Shown: positions 17,538 through 26,192, counted from the stretch's first letter. The stretch: DNA of 64,000 bases from Micrococcales bacterium (GCA_017306245.1 JAFKIY010000002.1:333412-397411); one strand, 5' to 3'. Notes: generated by a model not told the origin, from the letters alone. Program-made: numbers and translations.

Positions 17538-17631
17538 ATTCCCAAGGATACGTGAGGTGCAAATGCCCGTAGGCTTGGGTGTGGTGATCGCCCGTGCACA
17601 GCCCGCACCGCGACCGAGGAAAGGTAATGGC

Positions 17632-18012
17632 ATGCCCACCGGCAAGGTCAAGTTTTACGACGACGAGAAAGGCTTCGGCTTCATCAGTTCCGATGACGGC
17701 CAGGAGGTTTTCCTGCACGCCTCCGCGCTCCCCGATGGCGTCACGGTGAAGGCGGGCACGAAACTCGAGTTCGGTATTGCGGATGGCAAGCGCGGTGCGC
17801 AGGCCCTGTCTGTGCGCGTGCTGGAGGCGCCGCCGAGCCTCGCGCGGATGAGCCGCAAGCCGGCCGACGACATGGCGGTCATCGTGGAGGACCTGGTGAA
17901 GGTGCTGGACGGTATCGGGTCCAATTTGAAGCGCGGACGCTACCCCGAGGCTGGCCACGCGCGCAAGATCGCGGCCATGCTGCGCAAGGTTGCGGAAGAA
18001 CTGGATGCCTAA
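17632..18012 (+). CDS. Cold-shock domain protein with C-terminal extension
   Basis: A 126-residue protein from ATG at 17632, with AAAGG nearby. Residues 1-65 form a cold-shock domain: GKVKFYDDEKGFGFI (RNP1), then EVFLHASAL (RNP2). It should bind single-stranded RNA/DNA as a chaperone. A helical extension of about 60 residues (SRKPADDMAVIVEDLVKVLD and following) is typical of the actinobacterial CspB-like form of about 130 residues rather than the 67-residue CspA. The stop overlaps the DUF3027 gene by 8 bp, so both are translated from one mRNA. Confidence 0.9.
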   Translation: MPTGKVKFYDDEKGFGFISSDDGQEVFLHASALPDGVTVKAGTKLEFGIADGKRGAQALSVRVLEAPPSLARMSRKPADDMAVIVEDLVKVLDGIGSNLKRGRYPEAGHARKIAAMLRKVAEELDA

Positions 18013-18667
18013 GGCGAAGGACGTTGCGCCGACGGACGAGGATTTCACTCTCGCCCGTGCGGCCCTGCTCGACATCACGTCGGCGGACACGATCGGTGAA
18101 CCGGCCGGGTCGATTACCGAGGCGGACGGCGTTCTCACCGTGTATTTCGACACCACTATGCCCGGTTACCCGGGCTGGAAGTGGACGGTGAGCCTGGCGC
18201 ACGTGAAAGGTTTCGGCCCGTCCGTGCTGGAGACGGAACTCACTCCGGGCGAGGGCGCGCTGCTGTCGCCGGACTGGGTGCCGTGGTCGGAGCGTTTGGC
18301 CGACTACAAGGAGGCGCAGGCGCTGCTCGCGGCAGAGGGTCTCGCGGATGATGACCTGGACGACGACTCGGATGATGATTCGGACGACGACGATTCGGAC
18401 GATGACGACTTCGATGATGACGATGTCCATGATGACGATGAGGCCCTCCTGCACAGTGGTGACCTCGATGGTGTCGACATCGACTCTCTGGACGAAGCGG
18501 GTGCGGACGGCGCATCCCCGGATCCTGGGTCAGCTCCGCTGGCGGTGGGTGACGATAAGGCCGAGAAGGCCAAGGGCAAGTCCGATGACGCAGGTCCAGA
18601 GCCAGCCGGTAAGCCCCGCCGCAACCAGCGGGCCAAGAATCAGCAGCAGGACGACAAGGCCGACTAA
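18005..18667 (+). CDS. DUF3027 protein with long Asp-rich tract
   Basis: A 220-residue protein from ATG at 18005, overlapping the cold-shock gene. The DUF3027 core (about 10-115) contains DGVLTVYFDTTMPGYPGWKW and LLSPDWVPWSERL. Then follows a low-complexity Asp/Ser tract at about 116-148 coded by a tandem GAT/GAC repeat near 18345-18445, and a Lys/Gln/Asp-rich tail. The family is actinobacterial and of unknown function; it may be nucleic-acid related given its coupling to a cold-shock protein. The last 138 bp overlap the antisense DUF2530 gene. Confidence 0.83.
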   Translation: MPKAKDVAPTDEDFTLARAALLDITSADTIGEPAGSITEADGVLTVYFDTTMPGYPGWKWTVSLAHVKGFGPSVLETELTPGEGALLSPDWVPWSERLADYKEAQALLAAEGLADDDLDDDSDDDSDDDDSDDDDFDDDDVHDDDEALLHSGDLDGVDIDSLDEAGADGASPDPGSAPLAVGDDKAEKAKGKSDDAGPEPAGKPRRNQRAKNQQQDDKAD

Positions 18668-18763
18668 CCACAGGGCGAGGCCGACGAGCATGGCTTTGCG
18701 GTCATCCGTTTTGGCGGGTTCGGGGTCGGGGCGACGCTCCGAATCCTTCAGCCACAATCGCAT
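18530..18763 (-). CDS. DUF2530 small membrane protein
   Basis: A 77-residue protein from ATG at 18763: charged head MRLWLKDSERRPDPEPAKTD, helices at about 25-46 and 52-71, and a basic end HRQRS. This matches DUF2530, an actinobacterial two-helix membrane family (compare Rv0879c). It overlaps the 3' end of the DUF3027 gene on the opposite strand over 18530-18667 and starts just 2 bp from the end of serC on its own strand. Because the hydrophobic pattern matches the family over the overlap, both reading frames appear genuine. Confidence 0.75.
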   Translation of the reverse strand: MRLWLKDSERRPDPEPAKTDDRKAMLVGLALWLVGLVVLLLILGPLVAAGLTGWLWTCVIGLALGLLGLIVTHRQRS

Positions 18764-18765
18764 GG

Positions 18766-19887
<1,122 letters not shown>

Positions 19888-19934
19888 CTAGAGCGGCCAA
19901 TTGCGGTGCTACGCCGCCGAGGAGAGGGGGGAAG

Positions 19935-19953
19935 GACGGTTAGGCTAACCTGT
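19935..19953. promoter_or_regulatory. DtxR/IdeR iron box
   Basis: GGTTAGGCTAACCT at 19938-19951 is the core of the 19-bp DtxR consensus TTAGGTTAGSCTAACCTAA, with mismatches only at the outer positions. It lies 27 bp upstream of the dtxR-family gene and so points to iron- or manganese-dependent autoregulation; it could also affect divergent serC. Confidence 0.82.
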
Positions 19954-19979
19954 ACGGATTATGGCGGGAGGAGGCTCGG

Positions 19980-20693
19980 ATGGCCGATCTGATTGACACC
20001 ACTGAGATGTACCTCCGCACGATTTACGAGCTTGAGGAAGAGAACATTATTCCGCTCCGCGCGCGCATCAGCGAGCGTCTCGGGCATTCGGGGCCGACCG
20101 TGTCGCAGACGGTAGGACGGATGGAGCGCGACGGCCTTGTCGTCGTGGAGGATGACCGGCATTTGCGGCTCACCGACGGCGGCCGCGAGAAGGCTGTGAC
20201 GGTGATGCGGCGGCACCGGCTCGCGGAGCGGCTGCTCGCGGATGTGATCGGCCTGGACTGGGCGCTCGTGCACGATGAGGCGTGCCGCTGGGAGCACGTG
20301 ATGAGCGAGCAGGTGGAGCGGAAGCTGCTGGAGTTGCTGGAGCATCCGACGCATTCCCCGTATGGCAACCCGATTCCGGGTTTGGAGGGGCTCGGCGACC
20401 GCGTTCCGGTGGCCAGGTTCACGGATGGCGTGGTGAATCTGGTGAACCTGGTGCAGGATGCGGACGACCCGGTGGGTGGCACGGTTCGCCGGCTCGGTGA
20501 GCCGGTGCAGTATGAGCCGGAGCTGCTGGAGCAACTGCAGTCGGCGGGGGTTGTGCCCGGTGCGTCTGGCATGTTTGCCGCGCGCGGCGACTACGTGCTG
20601 GCGACGATCGACGGTCGCGATGAGGATGCGCTGGAGCTGCCGGCCGAGGTGGCGCAGCACATCTACGTGGGGACGAGCGCCTTCGCCGACTGA
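19980..20693 (+). CDS. DtxR/IdeR-family metal-dependent repressor
   Basis: A 237-residue three-domain regulator. The winged helix (about 1-73) has the recognition helix SGPTVSQTVGRMERDGLV; the dimerisation and metal domain (74-140) has MRRHRLAERLLADVIGL, HDEACRWEHVMS (Cys/Glu/His ligands) and HPTHSPYGNPIPG; a C-terminal SH3-like domain follows. It should bind DNA when loaded with Fe(II) or Mn(II). ATG at 19980 has GGGAGGAGG 7 bases upstream. The iron box in its own promoter supports autoregulation. It is the likely global iron regulator of this organism, though the metal cannot be set from sequence. Confidence 0.92.
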   Translation: MADLIDTTEMYLRTIYELEEENIIPLRARISERLGHSGPTVSQTVGRMERDGLVVVEDDRHLRLTDGGREKAVTVMRRHRLAERLLADVIGLDWALVHDEACRWEHVMSEQVERKLLELLEHPTHSPYGNPIPGLEGLGDRVPVARFTDGVVNLVNLVQDADDPVGGTVRRLGEPVQYEPELLEQLQSAGVVPGASGMFAARGDYVLATIDGRDEDALELPAEVAQHIYVGTSAFAD

Positions 20694-20794
20694 GTCTTGA
20701 AACCGTGTCGTTACCTGTCATTCCAGCGCGTGCGCCGTTTCCTGAGTTACTCTGAATCGTCCTTGTTGTTCTGCGAGAAGCTTGGGAGAGTCGA

Positions 20795-20893
20795 ATGACC
20801 AGCGGTCGCACCATCCAAACCGTGGATGAGCGCGCCCTCTTTTTCATACGACTGAGCACCGGATACGCCTGTCAGCGCATCCTGAACGCCTGA
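20795..20893 (+). CDS. Possible 32-residue leader/mini-protein
   Basis: ATG at 20795 to TGA at 20893 encodes 32 residues ending RILNA; GGGAGAG lies 6-8 bases upstream, a good ribosome-binding site. A strong intrinsic terminator starts directly after the stop, so the unit would be a short independent transcript or an attenuated leader for the downstream HNH gene. No homologue is recognised. It could instead be an artefact of a non-coding leader RNA. Confidence 0.4.
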   Translation: MTSGRTIQTVDERALFFIRLSTGYACQRILNA

Positions 20894-20925
20894 GCACTGC
20901 CGTTTTCCTGCGGCGGTGCTTTTTT
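20894..20925 (+). terminator. Intrinsic terminator after the mini-ORF
   Basis: GCACTGCCG (20894-20902) pairs with CGGCGGTGC (20911-20919) around an 8-base loop and is followed by six T residues. It lies upstream of, not after, the HNH nuclease gene, which suggests attenuation or a separate short RNA. Confidence 0.85.
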
Positions 20926-21005
20926 GTTCCGCTCACTCCCTCTCGTCGGGCACCAAGGTGGGTCGAATTCCTGCAAGCCGTGCGGGACCCTTCGGAAGGA
21001 TGAAC

Positions 21006-21506
21006 ATGCGCACCCTGGTGTTGAATGCGGGCTTCGAGCCTCTCGCCGTCGTGTCGTTCAAGCGAGCGCTCGTGCTGGTGATGAACGACAAGGCGACCAT
21101 TTTGTCGGCGGATTACGAGCATCCGGTGTTCACGGTGTTCGGCGCGTACGATCGCCCGTCGGTGATTCTGCTGACCAGGTATGTTCGGATTCCGACCGGC
21201 CGGTCGATCCCGGTGAGCCGGCGCGGGGTGCTGCGCCGGGATGGGTCGCGGTGCGCGTACTGCGGCAGCTCCGCGTCAACGATCGACCACGTGCTGCCGC
21301 GCTCGCGGGGCGGCAAGGAAACATGGGAGAACCTGGTGGCCTGCTGCCTGCGGTGCAACAACGCGAAGGGCGACCGCACGCCGTCCGAGATGCACTGGTC
21401 GCTGCGGGTGCGCCCGCAACCGCCGCACGGTACCGGTTGGATGGTGCGCGGTGTGGAGCGCGCCGAGCCCGAGTGGGAAGAGTTCCTGGCGCCCGTCGCT
21501 GCGTAA
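21006..21506 (+). CDS. HNH endonuclease family protein
   Basis: A 166-residue protein from ATG at 21006 with GGAAGGA 5 bases upstream. The N-terminal part (MRTLVLNAGFEPLAVVS, RALVLVMNDKA) is typical of the broadly conserved actinobacterial HNH protein. The C-terminal HNH core has CAYCG, TIDHVLPRSRGGKETWENL and the second cysteine pair CCLRCNNAKGDRTP, so a zinc-stabilised beta-beta-alpha metal nuclease is expected. It is usually a single chromosomal gene rather than phage-borne. Its substrate is unknown. A terminator just upstream suggests control by attenuation or an independent promoter. Confidence 0.88.
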   Translation: MRTLVLNAGFEPLAVVSFKRALVLVMNDKATILSADYEHPVFTVFGAYDRPSVILLTRYVRIPTGRSIPVSRRGVLRRDGSRCAYCGSSASTIDHVLPRSRGGKETWENLVACCLRCNNAKGDRTPSEMHWSLRVRPQPPHGTGWMVRGVERAEPEWEEFLAPVAA

Positions 21507-21549
21507 CGGTTCCCTGATCCCGTTCCCTGAGGAGCGCGCGACACATAGG

Positions 21550-21573
21550 GCGAAGGCCACTTCTGGCCTTCGC
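21550..21573. repeat. Small hairpin repeat, copy 2
   Basis: Perfect arms GCGAAGGCCA and TGGCCTTCGC around a short loop, 43 bp after the HNH gene. It matches the copy at 15332-15355 at 22 of 24 positions. It probably terminates the HNH transcript without a T run, or is a dispersed repeat. Confidence 0.6.
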
Positions 21574-21638
21574 GTGTCGCCAGCGCTGAGCGCCGTCTCG
21601 GCGCTCAGGCGGCCGTCTCGAAGGGAACCTGCCTCAGA

Positions 21639-22079
21639 TCACTTGCGCGGATGTTTCCGCCGGAACCCTCTGTGCATCGTGCGCAGCATGAACCCGCCGA
21701 ACCCGTTCGGCCCGTGCGGCAGGTAGGAGCGCATGCTCGTGATGGCTCCGTCTTTGGTGTCGACGACGAACACTTGCGCGAACTCGAGCTCGCCTCCGGC
21801 TTTGGGTACGTGGTGGGTGTCGAGTTCGATGAAGCAGGATGCGCCGTCGTCGCTCGTGAAGAACCGCAGCGGCGTGAACGACATGCTCTTCATGCCGGCG
21901 TTCGCCCACTCCAGCCCTTCGCGGATTTCGGTTTTGCCGTGCATTTCCGCGTACGGGTAGTGCGGGTCGTATAGAACGGCATCGTCAGCAAAGCATTTCA
22001 TCACGGTGTCCAGGTCGCGAGATTCCAGGGCGTTGAGTGCGCGTTTGATCAGGTCGGGGACAGCTTCTTTCGCAGACAT
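21639..22079 (-). CDS. NTF2-like (SnoaL/ketosteroid-isomerase fold) protein
   Basis: A 146-residue protein with the pattern of the NTF2-like fold: a helical start (VPDLIKRALNALESRD), MKCFADDAVLYDPHYPY, the EIREGLEWA segment and strands such as CFIELDTHHV and VFVVDTKDGAITSMRSYL. These form a cone-shaped pocket used by isomerases, hydrolases and non-enzymatic binders. The basic tail (RGFRRKHPRK) is unusual. The ligand is unknown and neighbours give no hint. Confidence 0.75.
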   Translation of the reverse strand: MSAKEAVPDLIKRALNALESRDLDTVMKCFADDAVLYDPHYPYAEMHGKTEIREGLEWANAGMKSMSFTPLRFFTSDDGASCFIELDTHHVPKAGGELEFAQVFVVDTKDGAITSMRSYLPHGPNGFGGFMLRTMHRGFRRKHPRK

Positions 22080-22235
22080 TCGGGTCTCCTGCCATACGTC
22101 GGGTATTGGATGACACCCTAGCGCTTCGCCGCTTCCCGCCGGATTTTCCGGTTGAAGGGTAGCAAAGCGATCATCTCGAAACCGCGAGCTTCGACTGATT
22201 CCAATCCGATGTGCGCACGGTGCCGAATCACCTCC

Positions 22236-22703
22236 ATGTCACACACCAGAACACTTCGGTCACCGAAAGCCATCCTCACCGGTGCGCTCCTCGTTCCGAC
22301 TCTGATCCTCGCTCTCTCGGGATGCGTTGGCGCACAGCCTTCCGCATCGGTCCCGACCGAGAGCAGCGGGTCGGAACAGCCGGCACCGGTCGCCGACAAC
22401 GTGGTGACGACTATCGGCTTGAAGTTCATGCCGAAGGATCTCACCGTGAAGGTGGGCACCACGGTCACCTGGCAGAACGGCGAGGCGATTGGCCACACGG
22501 TCACATCCGGCGCCTGGGGTGAAGTGAACGAGGCGACCGGTGTTCGCGGAACGCAGACGCCGGATGGCCGCTTCGACCACGCGCTGGCCCCGAAAGGCCA
22601 GGAGGGCGACACGTTCTCGTTCACGTTCACCGAACCCGGCGTGTATCCGTACTACTGCAAACCGCACCTGACCATGAACGCCACGGTCACGGTCGAGCCG
22701 TGA
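22236..22703 (+). CDS. Cupredoxin (plastocyanin-like) lipoprotein
   Basis: A 155-residue protein from ATG at 22236. The signal peptide ends in a lipobox LALSGC, so it is lipid-anchored outside the membrane. After a Ser/Pro linker a blue-copper domain follows: VTWQNGEAIGHTVTSG supplies the first His, and YPYYCKPHLTMNATV supplies Cys, His and Met, a full type-1 copper site. It probably carries electrons or binds copper at the cell surface. The next gene, 56 bp on, is a lipoprotein of the same strand, so the two may be co-expressed. Confidence 0.88.
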   Translation: MSHTRTLRSPKAILTGALLVPTLILALSGCVGAQPSASVPTESSGSEQPAPVADNVVTTIGLKFMPKDLTVKVGTTVTWQNGEAIGHTVTSGAWGEVNEATGVRGTQTPDGRFDHALAPKGQEGDTFSFTFTEPGVYPYYCKPHLTMNATVTVEP

Positions 22704-22759
22704 GTCTCCCGAACCACACAACTTACCCATCAAGCCACAACAAATAAGGAGAAGAAACA

Positions 22760-23431
22760 ATGCGCAAAATCACAGCGATCACCGGTCTCGGCCTGGCGGC
22801 GGCACTCGTTCTTTCGGGCTGCACTGCGACAGCGGGTGCGCCGGCGAAGTCCGACAGCATGACGACGTCGACGGTTGTCGACACGGTGAACAGCGATGGC
22901 GCCACGTTGCGTGCCACGCTGACCGGTCTGCTTTACGACCACGTCTACCTCGCAATGACTGCGATCGACCAGGCGCTCGCCGACGGTGGGGACCTGACGA
23001 CCGCCGATGTGGGCGCGGCTGTGGCCACGCTCGACAAGAACTCGGTGGAGATCGCGGCCCTGGTCGGTTCGGCCTACCCGGATGCTGAGCAGCCGTTCCT
23101 CGATTCGTGGCGCTCGCACATCCCGTTCTTCGTGAACTACGCAGTGGCGAAGGCAACCAAGGACCAGGCCGGCGTCGACAAGGCGCTGTCGGATCTGAAG
23201 GGCTACGCCGTGGTGTTTGGCCAGCTGATCCACTCGGTTGTTCCGGAGCTGCCGGAGGACGCAGTGAAGTCCGCACTGGAGATGCACGCTTCGTCACTGG
23301 TCGCGGCGATTGATGCGGATGTTGCGGGGGATCCTTCCTACTTCGAACTGTTGAAGGAGGCTGCGGGCCACATGTCGATGACGGCACTGGCACTTTCCGG
23401 TGGAATTGCCGCCAACAAGGGTATTCAGTAA
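22760..23431 (+). CDS. Conserved lipoprotein with repeated helical His motifs
   Basis: A 223-residue protein, ATG preceded by AAGGAG. Signal peptide with lipobox LVLSGC at about 16-21. The mature part appears all-helical with repeated His-containing helices (LLYDHVYLAM, SWRSHIPFFVNY, ALEMHASSLVAAID, EAAGHMSMTALAL) and DKNSVEIAALVGSAYP. I recognise the repeat style from a conserved bacterial lipoprotein family of unknown function. The spaced histidines and the cupredoxin neighbour hint at metal binding, but this is inference only. Confidence 0.68.
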   Translation: MRKITAITGLGLAAALVLSGCTATAGAPAKSDSMTTSTVVDTVNSDGATLRATLTGLLYDHVYLAMTAIDQALADGGDLTTADVGAAVATLDKNSVEIAALVGSAYPDAEQPFLDSWRSHIPFFVNYAVAKATKDQAGVDKALSDLKGYAVVFGQLIHSVVPELPEDAVKSALEMHASSLVAAIDADVAGDPSYFELLKEAAGHMSMTALALSGGIAANKGIQ

Positions 23432-23449
23432 ACCCGAATCCTGAATAGC

Positions 23450-23482
23450 CCGGTGGGGAGCGAGCGAATCGCTTCCCACCGG
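23450..23482 (+). terminator. Terminator of the cupredoxin-lipoprotein pair
   Basis: CCGGTGGGGAGCG (23450-23462) pairs with CGCTTCCCACCGG (23470-23482) with one G-T pair around a 7-base loop, followed by a T-rich run. It begins 18 bp after the lipoprotein stop. Confidence 0.8.
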
Positions 23483-23539
23483 TTTCACTGTTTTTTGAGA
23501 CACAGTTTCCCGCACCATTTCGAGAGGCAGGGTAAGAAA

Positions 23540-23944
23540 ATGAGAGTCTTCACTATCGCCGCACGGGTCTGGACCGCACTCGCGCTGTTCATCAACGCGT
23601 TCGTGCACTTTCAGCTCGCCGGCCCCTTCGATGCCCTCGTCGGTACGCTCGTCAGTCAGGGCATGTTGTTCCGCATTCAGGGCGTGGTGAACCTCCTCGC
23701 CGCCATCCTGGTCCTGGTCGTACACCGCTGGTGGGCCGGACTGGTCGCCGCGGCAATCGCGGCGGGCGGCCTCGCACTGCTGGTCGTTTCGGTCTACGTG
23801 CCCTTGGACCTGAGCGCACTCGGGTTCCCCGTGATCTACGAACCCGTGTGGTACCAAGACAAAGTGATCGCGGTAGTCGCCCAAGCCATCGCGCTCGCAG
23901 GCGGGCTGCTCGTTGCGGCATTGGGCCGCCGCCGCTCTGCATAG
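23540..23944 (+). CDS. Four-helix membrane protein (DoxX-like size)
   Basis: A 134-residue integral membrane protein from ATG at 23540, with helices at about 5-28, 43-61, 66-88 and 109-130. HFQLAGPF after the first helix and short basic C-terminus RRRSA are notable. It sits after a terminator and so has its own transcription. Size and topology resemble DoxX-type or related small membrane families, but no diagnostic motif is present. Confidence 0.6.
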   Translation: MRVFTIAARVWTALALFINAFVHFQLAGPFDALVGTLVSQGMLFRIQGVVNLLAAILVLVVHRWWAGLVAAAIAAGGLALLVVSVYVPLDLSALGFPVIYEPVWYQDKVIAVVAQAIALAGGLLVAALGRRRSA

Positions 23945-23951
23945 AGAACCC

Positions 23952-23994
23952 GCTGGTTGAGGGATGCCGCAATGCGGCATCGTCTCGAAACCAG
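23952..23994. repeat. REP-like hairpin ahead of tRNA-Arg
   Basis: Nested inverted repeat: outer GCTGGTT/AACCAGC arms around a perfect GATGCCGCA/TGCGGCATC stem (about 23963-23982). The outer motif CTGGTTGAG...CTCGAAACCAG is of a kind I recall as a dispersed intergenic palindrome in Microbacteriaceae. It lies just after the membrane protein gene and could terminate it. Confidence 0.65.
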
Positions 23995-24028
23995 CCCAGC
24001 CGCTAACTTCGCTAAACTCAACCCACCA

Positions 24029-24100
24029 GCCTCTGTAGCTCAATGGAAGAGCAGTTCCGTCCTAAGGAAACGGTTGGGGGTTCGACTCCCTCCAGGGGCA
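24029..24100 (+). tRNA. tRNA-Arg (anticodon CCT)
   Basis: A 72-base cloverleaf. Acceptor GCCTCTG pairs with CAGGGGC, D arm GCTC/GAGC, anticodon stem GTTCC with loop GTCCTAA giving anticodon CCT, T arm GGGGG-TTCGACT-CCCTC (one G-T pair), discriminator A. CCA is not encoded. It reads AGG codons. One anticodon-stem pair (27-43) is a mismatch. Confidence 0.93.
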
Positions 24101-24102
24101 CT

Positions 24103-24642
24103 GTGCGCAAGAATCATGGAATGCGGATTCCAAGTGGCGACGAACGTCGGCTTCGGATAGCGACGGAGGCGTACGAATTCATCGAAGGCGAAGTTCGACC
24201 CTTTCTCGCTGCTGGCGGTCGATTGTGGTCCAAGGGTTCACTCGGGTACCCAGCTCGGCTCCGTCAAATGCTTCAAGGTCTCGACTCCGCTCACCCCGTA
24301 ACTTTCGCGACGCATGATGCGATGCGGTTGGACCCCCGCCAGCGGGTAGTCGAGCACGTGGTGCCGGTCAAGCGGATAGTAATTGAGTTAGTCGACCCCG
24401 GTCAGGCCGACCCGCGTTCCAATACTGCCGCGGAGCCGCTTGCGGGCGGCCCGGCAATTTCCCCTGAGCACTTGATAGTGATTTTCGACCAACTCCTTCT
24501 GAAATGCTGGGTCACTGCCGAGGAGCACGAACGATTAAATCGGATCGGTCCGAGTTTCCAATGGGATGCACCTAACGGCGACGGGTGGGCCAGATACAGG
24601 ATGGCGGGCGTCAAAGCGCAACCGCTTGCGGCCAACTCCTAG
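24103..24642 (+). CDS. Hypothetical protein next to tRNA-Arg
   Basis: A reading frame of about 179 residues beginning GTG at 24103, or ATG at 24121 (MRIPSGDERRLR), immediately after the tRNA. It contains RQRVVEHVVPVKRIVIEL followed later by CWVTAEEHERLNR; a His-x-x-Pro segment followed by a T-x-E-E-H segment recalls degenerate HNH-type proteins, but a full HNH motif is not visible. No good ribosome-binding site is seen. Lower GC than neighbours and its position after a tRNA suggest horizontal acquisition. Function unknown. Confidence 0.5.
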   Translation: MRKNHGMRIPSGDERRLRIATEAYEFIEGEVRPFLAAGGRLWSKGSLGYPARLRQMLQGLDSAHPVTFATHDAMRLDPRQRVVEHVVPVKRIVIELVDPGQADPRSNTAAEPLAGGPAISPEHLIVIFDQLLLKCWVTAEEHERLNRIGPSFQWDAPNGDGWARYRMAGVKAQPLAANS

Positions 24643-24738
24643 ACGTGCTCGGCGACTACCCGGGCATCTCGGGACCCGCCAGTTCGCCTCCAACGTAACT
24701 TTCAGCGCACCACCACCCGCACCTGCAACGATTGATGG

Positions 24739-25779
24739 GTGCTAGGTTCCCTCCCCATCCTCGACATGTCCGCCCTCGACAACGGCGAGGAGTCGGCACA
24801 ACGGTTCCGCCAGCAACTTCGCCAGGCCACCCACGAGGTCGGCTTCTTCTACCTCGTCGGGCACGGCATTCCTCAGGCGCTCATCGACGACATCCTGGTT
24901 GTGTCCCGCCGCTTTTTCGAACTTCCCGAGGAGGAGAAGCTCGCGATCGAGAACATCCACAGCCCGCAGTTCCGCGGTTACACGCGCATCGGCCGCGAGC
25001 TCACCCACGGTGACGTCGACTGGCGGGAACAGATCGACATCGGCGAAGAGCGCCCCGCCGTCGAGCGTGGCGCGGGCGTCCCCGACTATTGGCGCCTCGA
25101 AGGTCCCAACCTGTGGCCGGCCAACTTCCCCGACCTGCAACCCACCGTCACCCGCTGGACCACCGAACTCAACGCGCTCGCCCTGCGCCTCCTGCGCACG
25201 TGGGCGCTCGCGCTCGGCGCATCCGAGGATGTTTTCGACGCCGCCTTCGCCGACCACCCCTTCTCGCTCGTGAAGATCGTGCGCTACCCGGGCGAGTCAG
25301 TGGACGTAACAAAACAGGGCGTTGGCGCCCACCGCGACGGCGGTGTACTCACCCTGCTCCTCGTCGAACCCCACAAGGGCGGCCTGCAGGTCGAACACGG
25401 CGGAGAGTGGATCGACGCGCCATCCATCCCCGGCGCCTTCATCGTCAACATCGGCGAGATGCTCGAGCTCGCCACTGACGGTTACCTGAAAGCCACCCTG
25501 CACCGGGTCGTCTCGCCGCAGGTCGGCACAGACCGCATCTCCATCCCGTTCTTCTTCAACCCGGCACTGGATGCCACGATGCCGCGCCTCGAACTCGATC
25601 CCGCCCTGCGCGCGGAGGCCCGCGGCCTGTCCGTCGACCCCACCAACAGTCCCATCCTTGAGACCTACGGCGACAACGCACTGCGCTACCGGCTGCGTGC
25701 CCACCCGAACGTGGCCGAAATCCACCACGCAGACCTGCTGGAGTTATTGCCAGCGAACGGTGCGCGCGACAATATGTGA
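24739..25779 (+). CDS. 2-oxoglutarate/Fe(II)-dependent oxygenase (isopenicillin-N-synthase-like)
   Basis: A 346-residue protein from GTG at 24739. The N-terminal DIOX region has THEVGFFYLVGHGIP; the double-stranded beta-helix core carries the iron ligands His and Asp in GVGAHRDGGVLTLL and the second His in KATLHRVVSP, with the 2-oxoglutarate-binding Arg in DRISIPFFFNP. It should hydroxylate or oxidise a small molecule in the cytoplasm using O2 and 2-oxoglutarate. Such stand-alone enzymes occur widely in actinobacteria and the substrate is not predictable. It directly abuts the downstream NTF2-like gene. Confidence 0.88.
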   Translation: MLGSLPILDMSALDNGEESAQRFRQQLRQATHEVGFFYLVGHGIPQALIDDILVVSRRFFELPEEEKLAIENIHSPQFRGYTRIGRELTHGDVDWREQIDIGEERPAVERGAGVPDYWRLEGPNLWPANFPDLQPTVTRWTTELNALALRLLRTWALALGASEDVFDAAFADHPFSLVKIVRYPGESVDVTKQGVGAHRDGGVLTLLLVEPHKGGLQVEHGGEWIDAPSIPGAFIVNIGEMLELATDGYLKATLHRVVSPQVGTDRISIPFFFNPALDATMPRLELDPALRAEARGLSVDPTNSPILETYGDNALRYRLRAHPNVAEIHHADLLELLPANGARDNM

Positions 25780-26163
25780 ATGGATGAGGTTGCCAGAGTC
25801 ACACCGCCGCCAGAACTCGTGGAACAGGCGTGGGCCGCGGAAGAGCTGCTGCTCCGCAGTGATACGCGCCACGATGTAAATGCGCTGAACTGGCTTCTGG
25901 CCGACGACTTCCACGAGATCGGGCAGTCCGGTCGCCATTGGACGAGGAGTGAGGTCGTCGCGGCACTCACCGAGTCCGAGGACACGGACGACGGCATGAT
26001 CGTCATCAAGGAGCGGCAGGCCAACCACCTTGCCGACGGAGCGGTGCTGCTCACCTATTGGCTGGAATTCGACGAGAGCACGAGCAGACGATCCTCAATC
26101 TGGACCCGTCGCGATGGCGAGTTGACTCTGCTGTTTCACCAGGGCACTCCGGCTACCGGCTAA
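25780..26163 (+). CDS. DUF4440/NTF2-like protein
   Basis: A 127-residue protein whose ATG follows the oxygenase stop with no gap, so the two form an operon. The pattern WAAEELLLRSDTRHDVNALNWLLADDFHEIGQSGRHWTRSEVVAAL and late RRSSIWTRRDGELTLLFHQGT segments are typical of DUF4440, small NTF2-fold proteins. It could bind a small ligand related to the oxygenase product; this is an inference. It ends just before the left boundary of the SIR2 insertion. Confidence 0.75.
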   Translation: MDEVARVTPPPELVEQAWAAEELLLRSDTRHDVNALNWLLADDFHEIGQSGRHWTRSEVVAALTESEDTDDGMIVIKERQANHLADGAVLLTYWLEFDESTSRRSSIWTRRDGELTLLFHQGTPATG

Positions 26164-26192
26164 CGCATTTCGGACGCGCTCAACTCCTTCGG

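Noticed and set aside
24079..24100. tRNA-Arg 3' end as an attachment site for the SIR2 insertion
   Set aside because: No second copy of the tRNA end was found downstream, and the insertion has its own 29-bp repeats in tetR.
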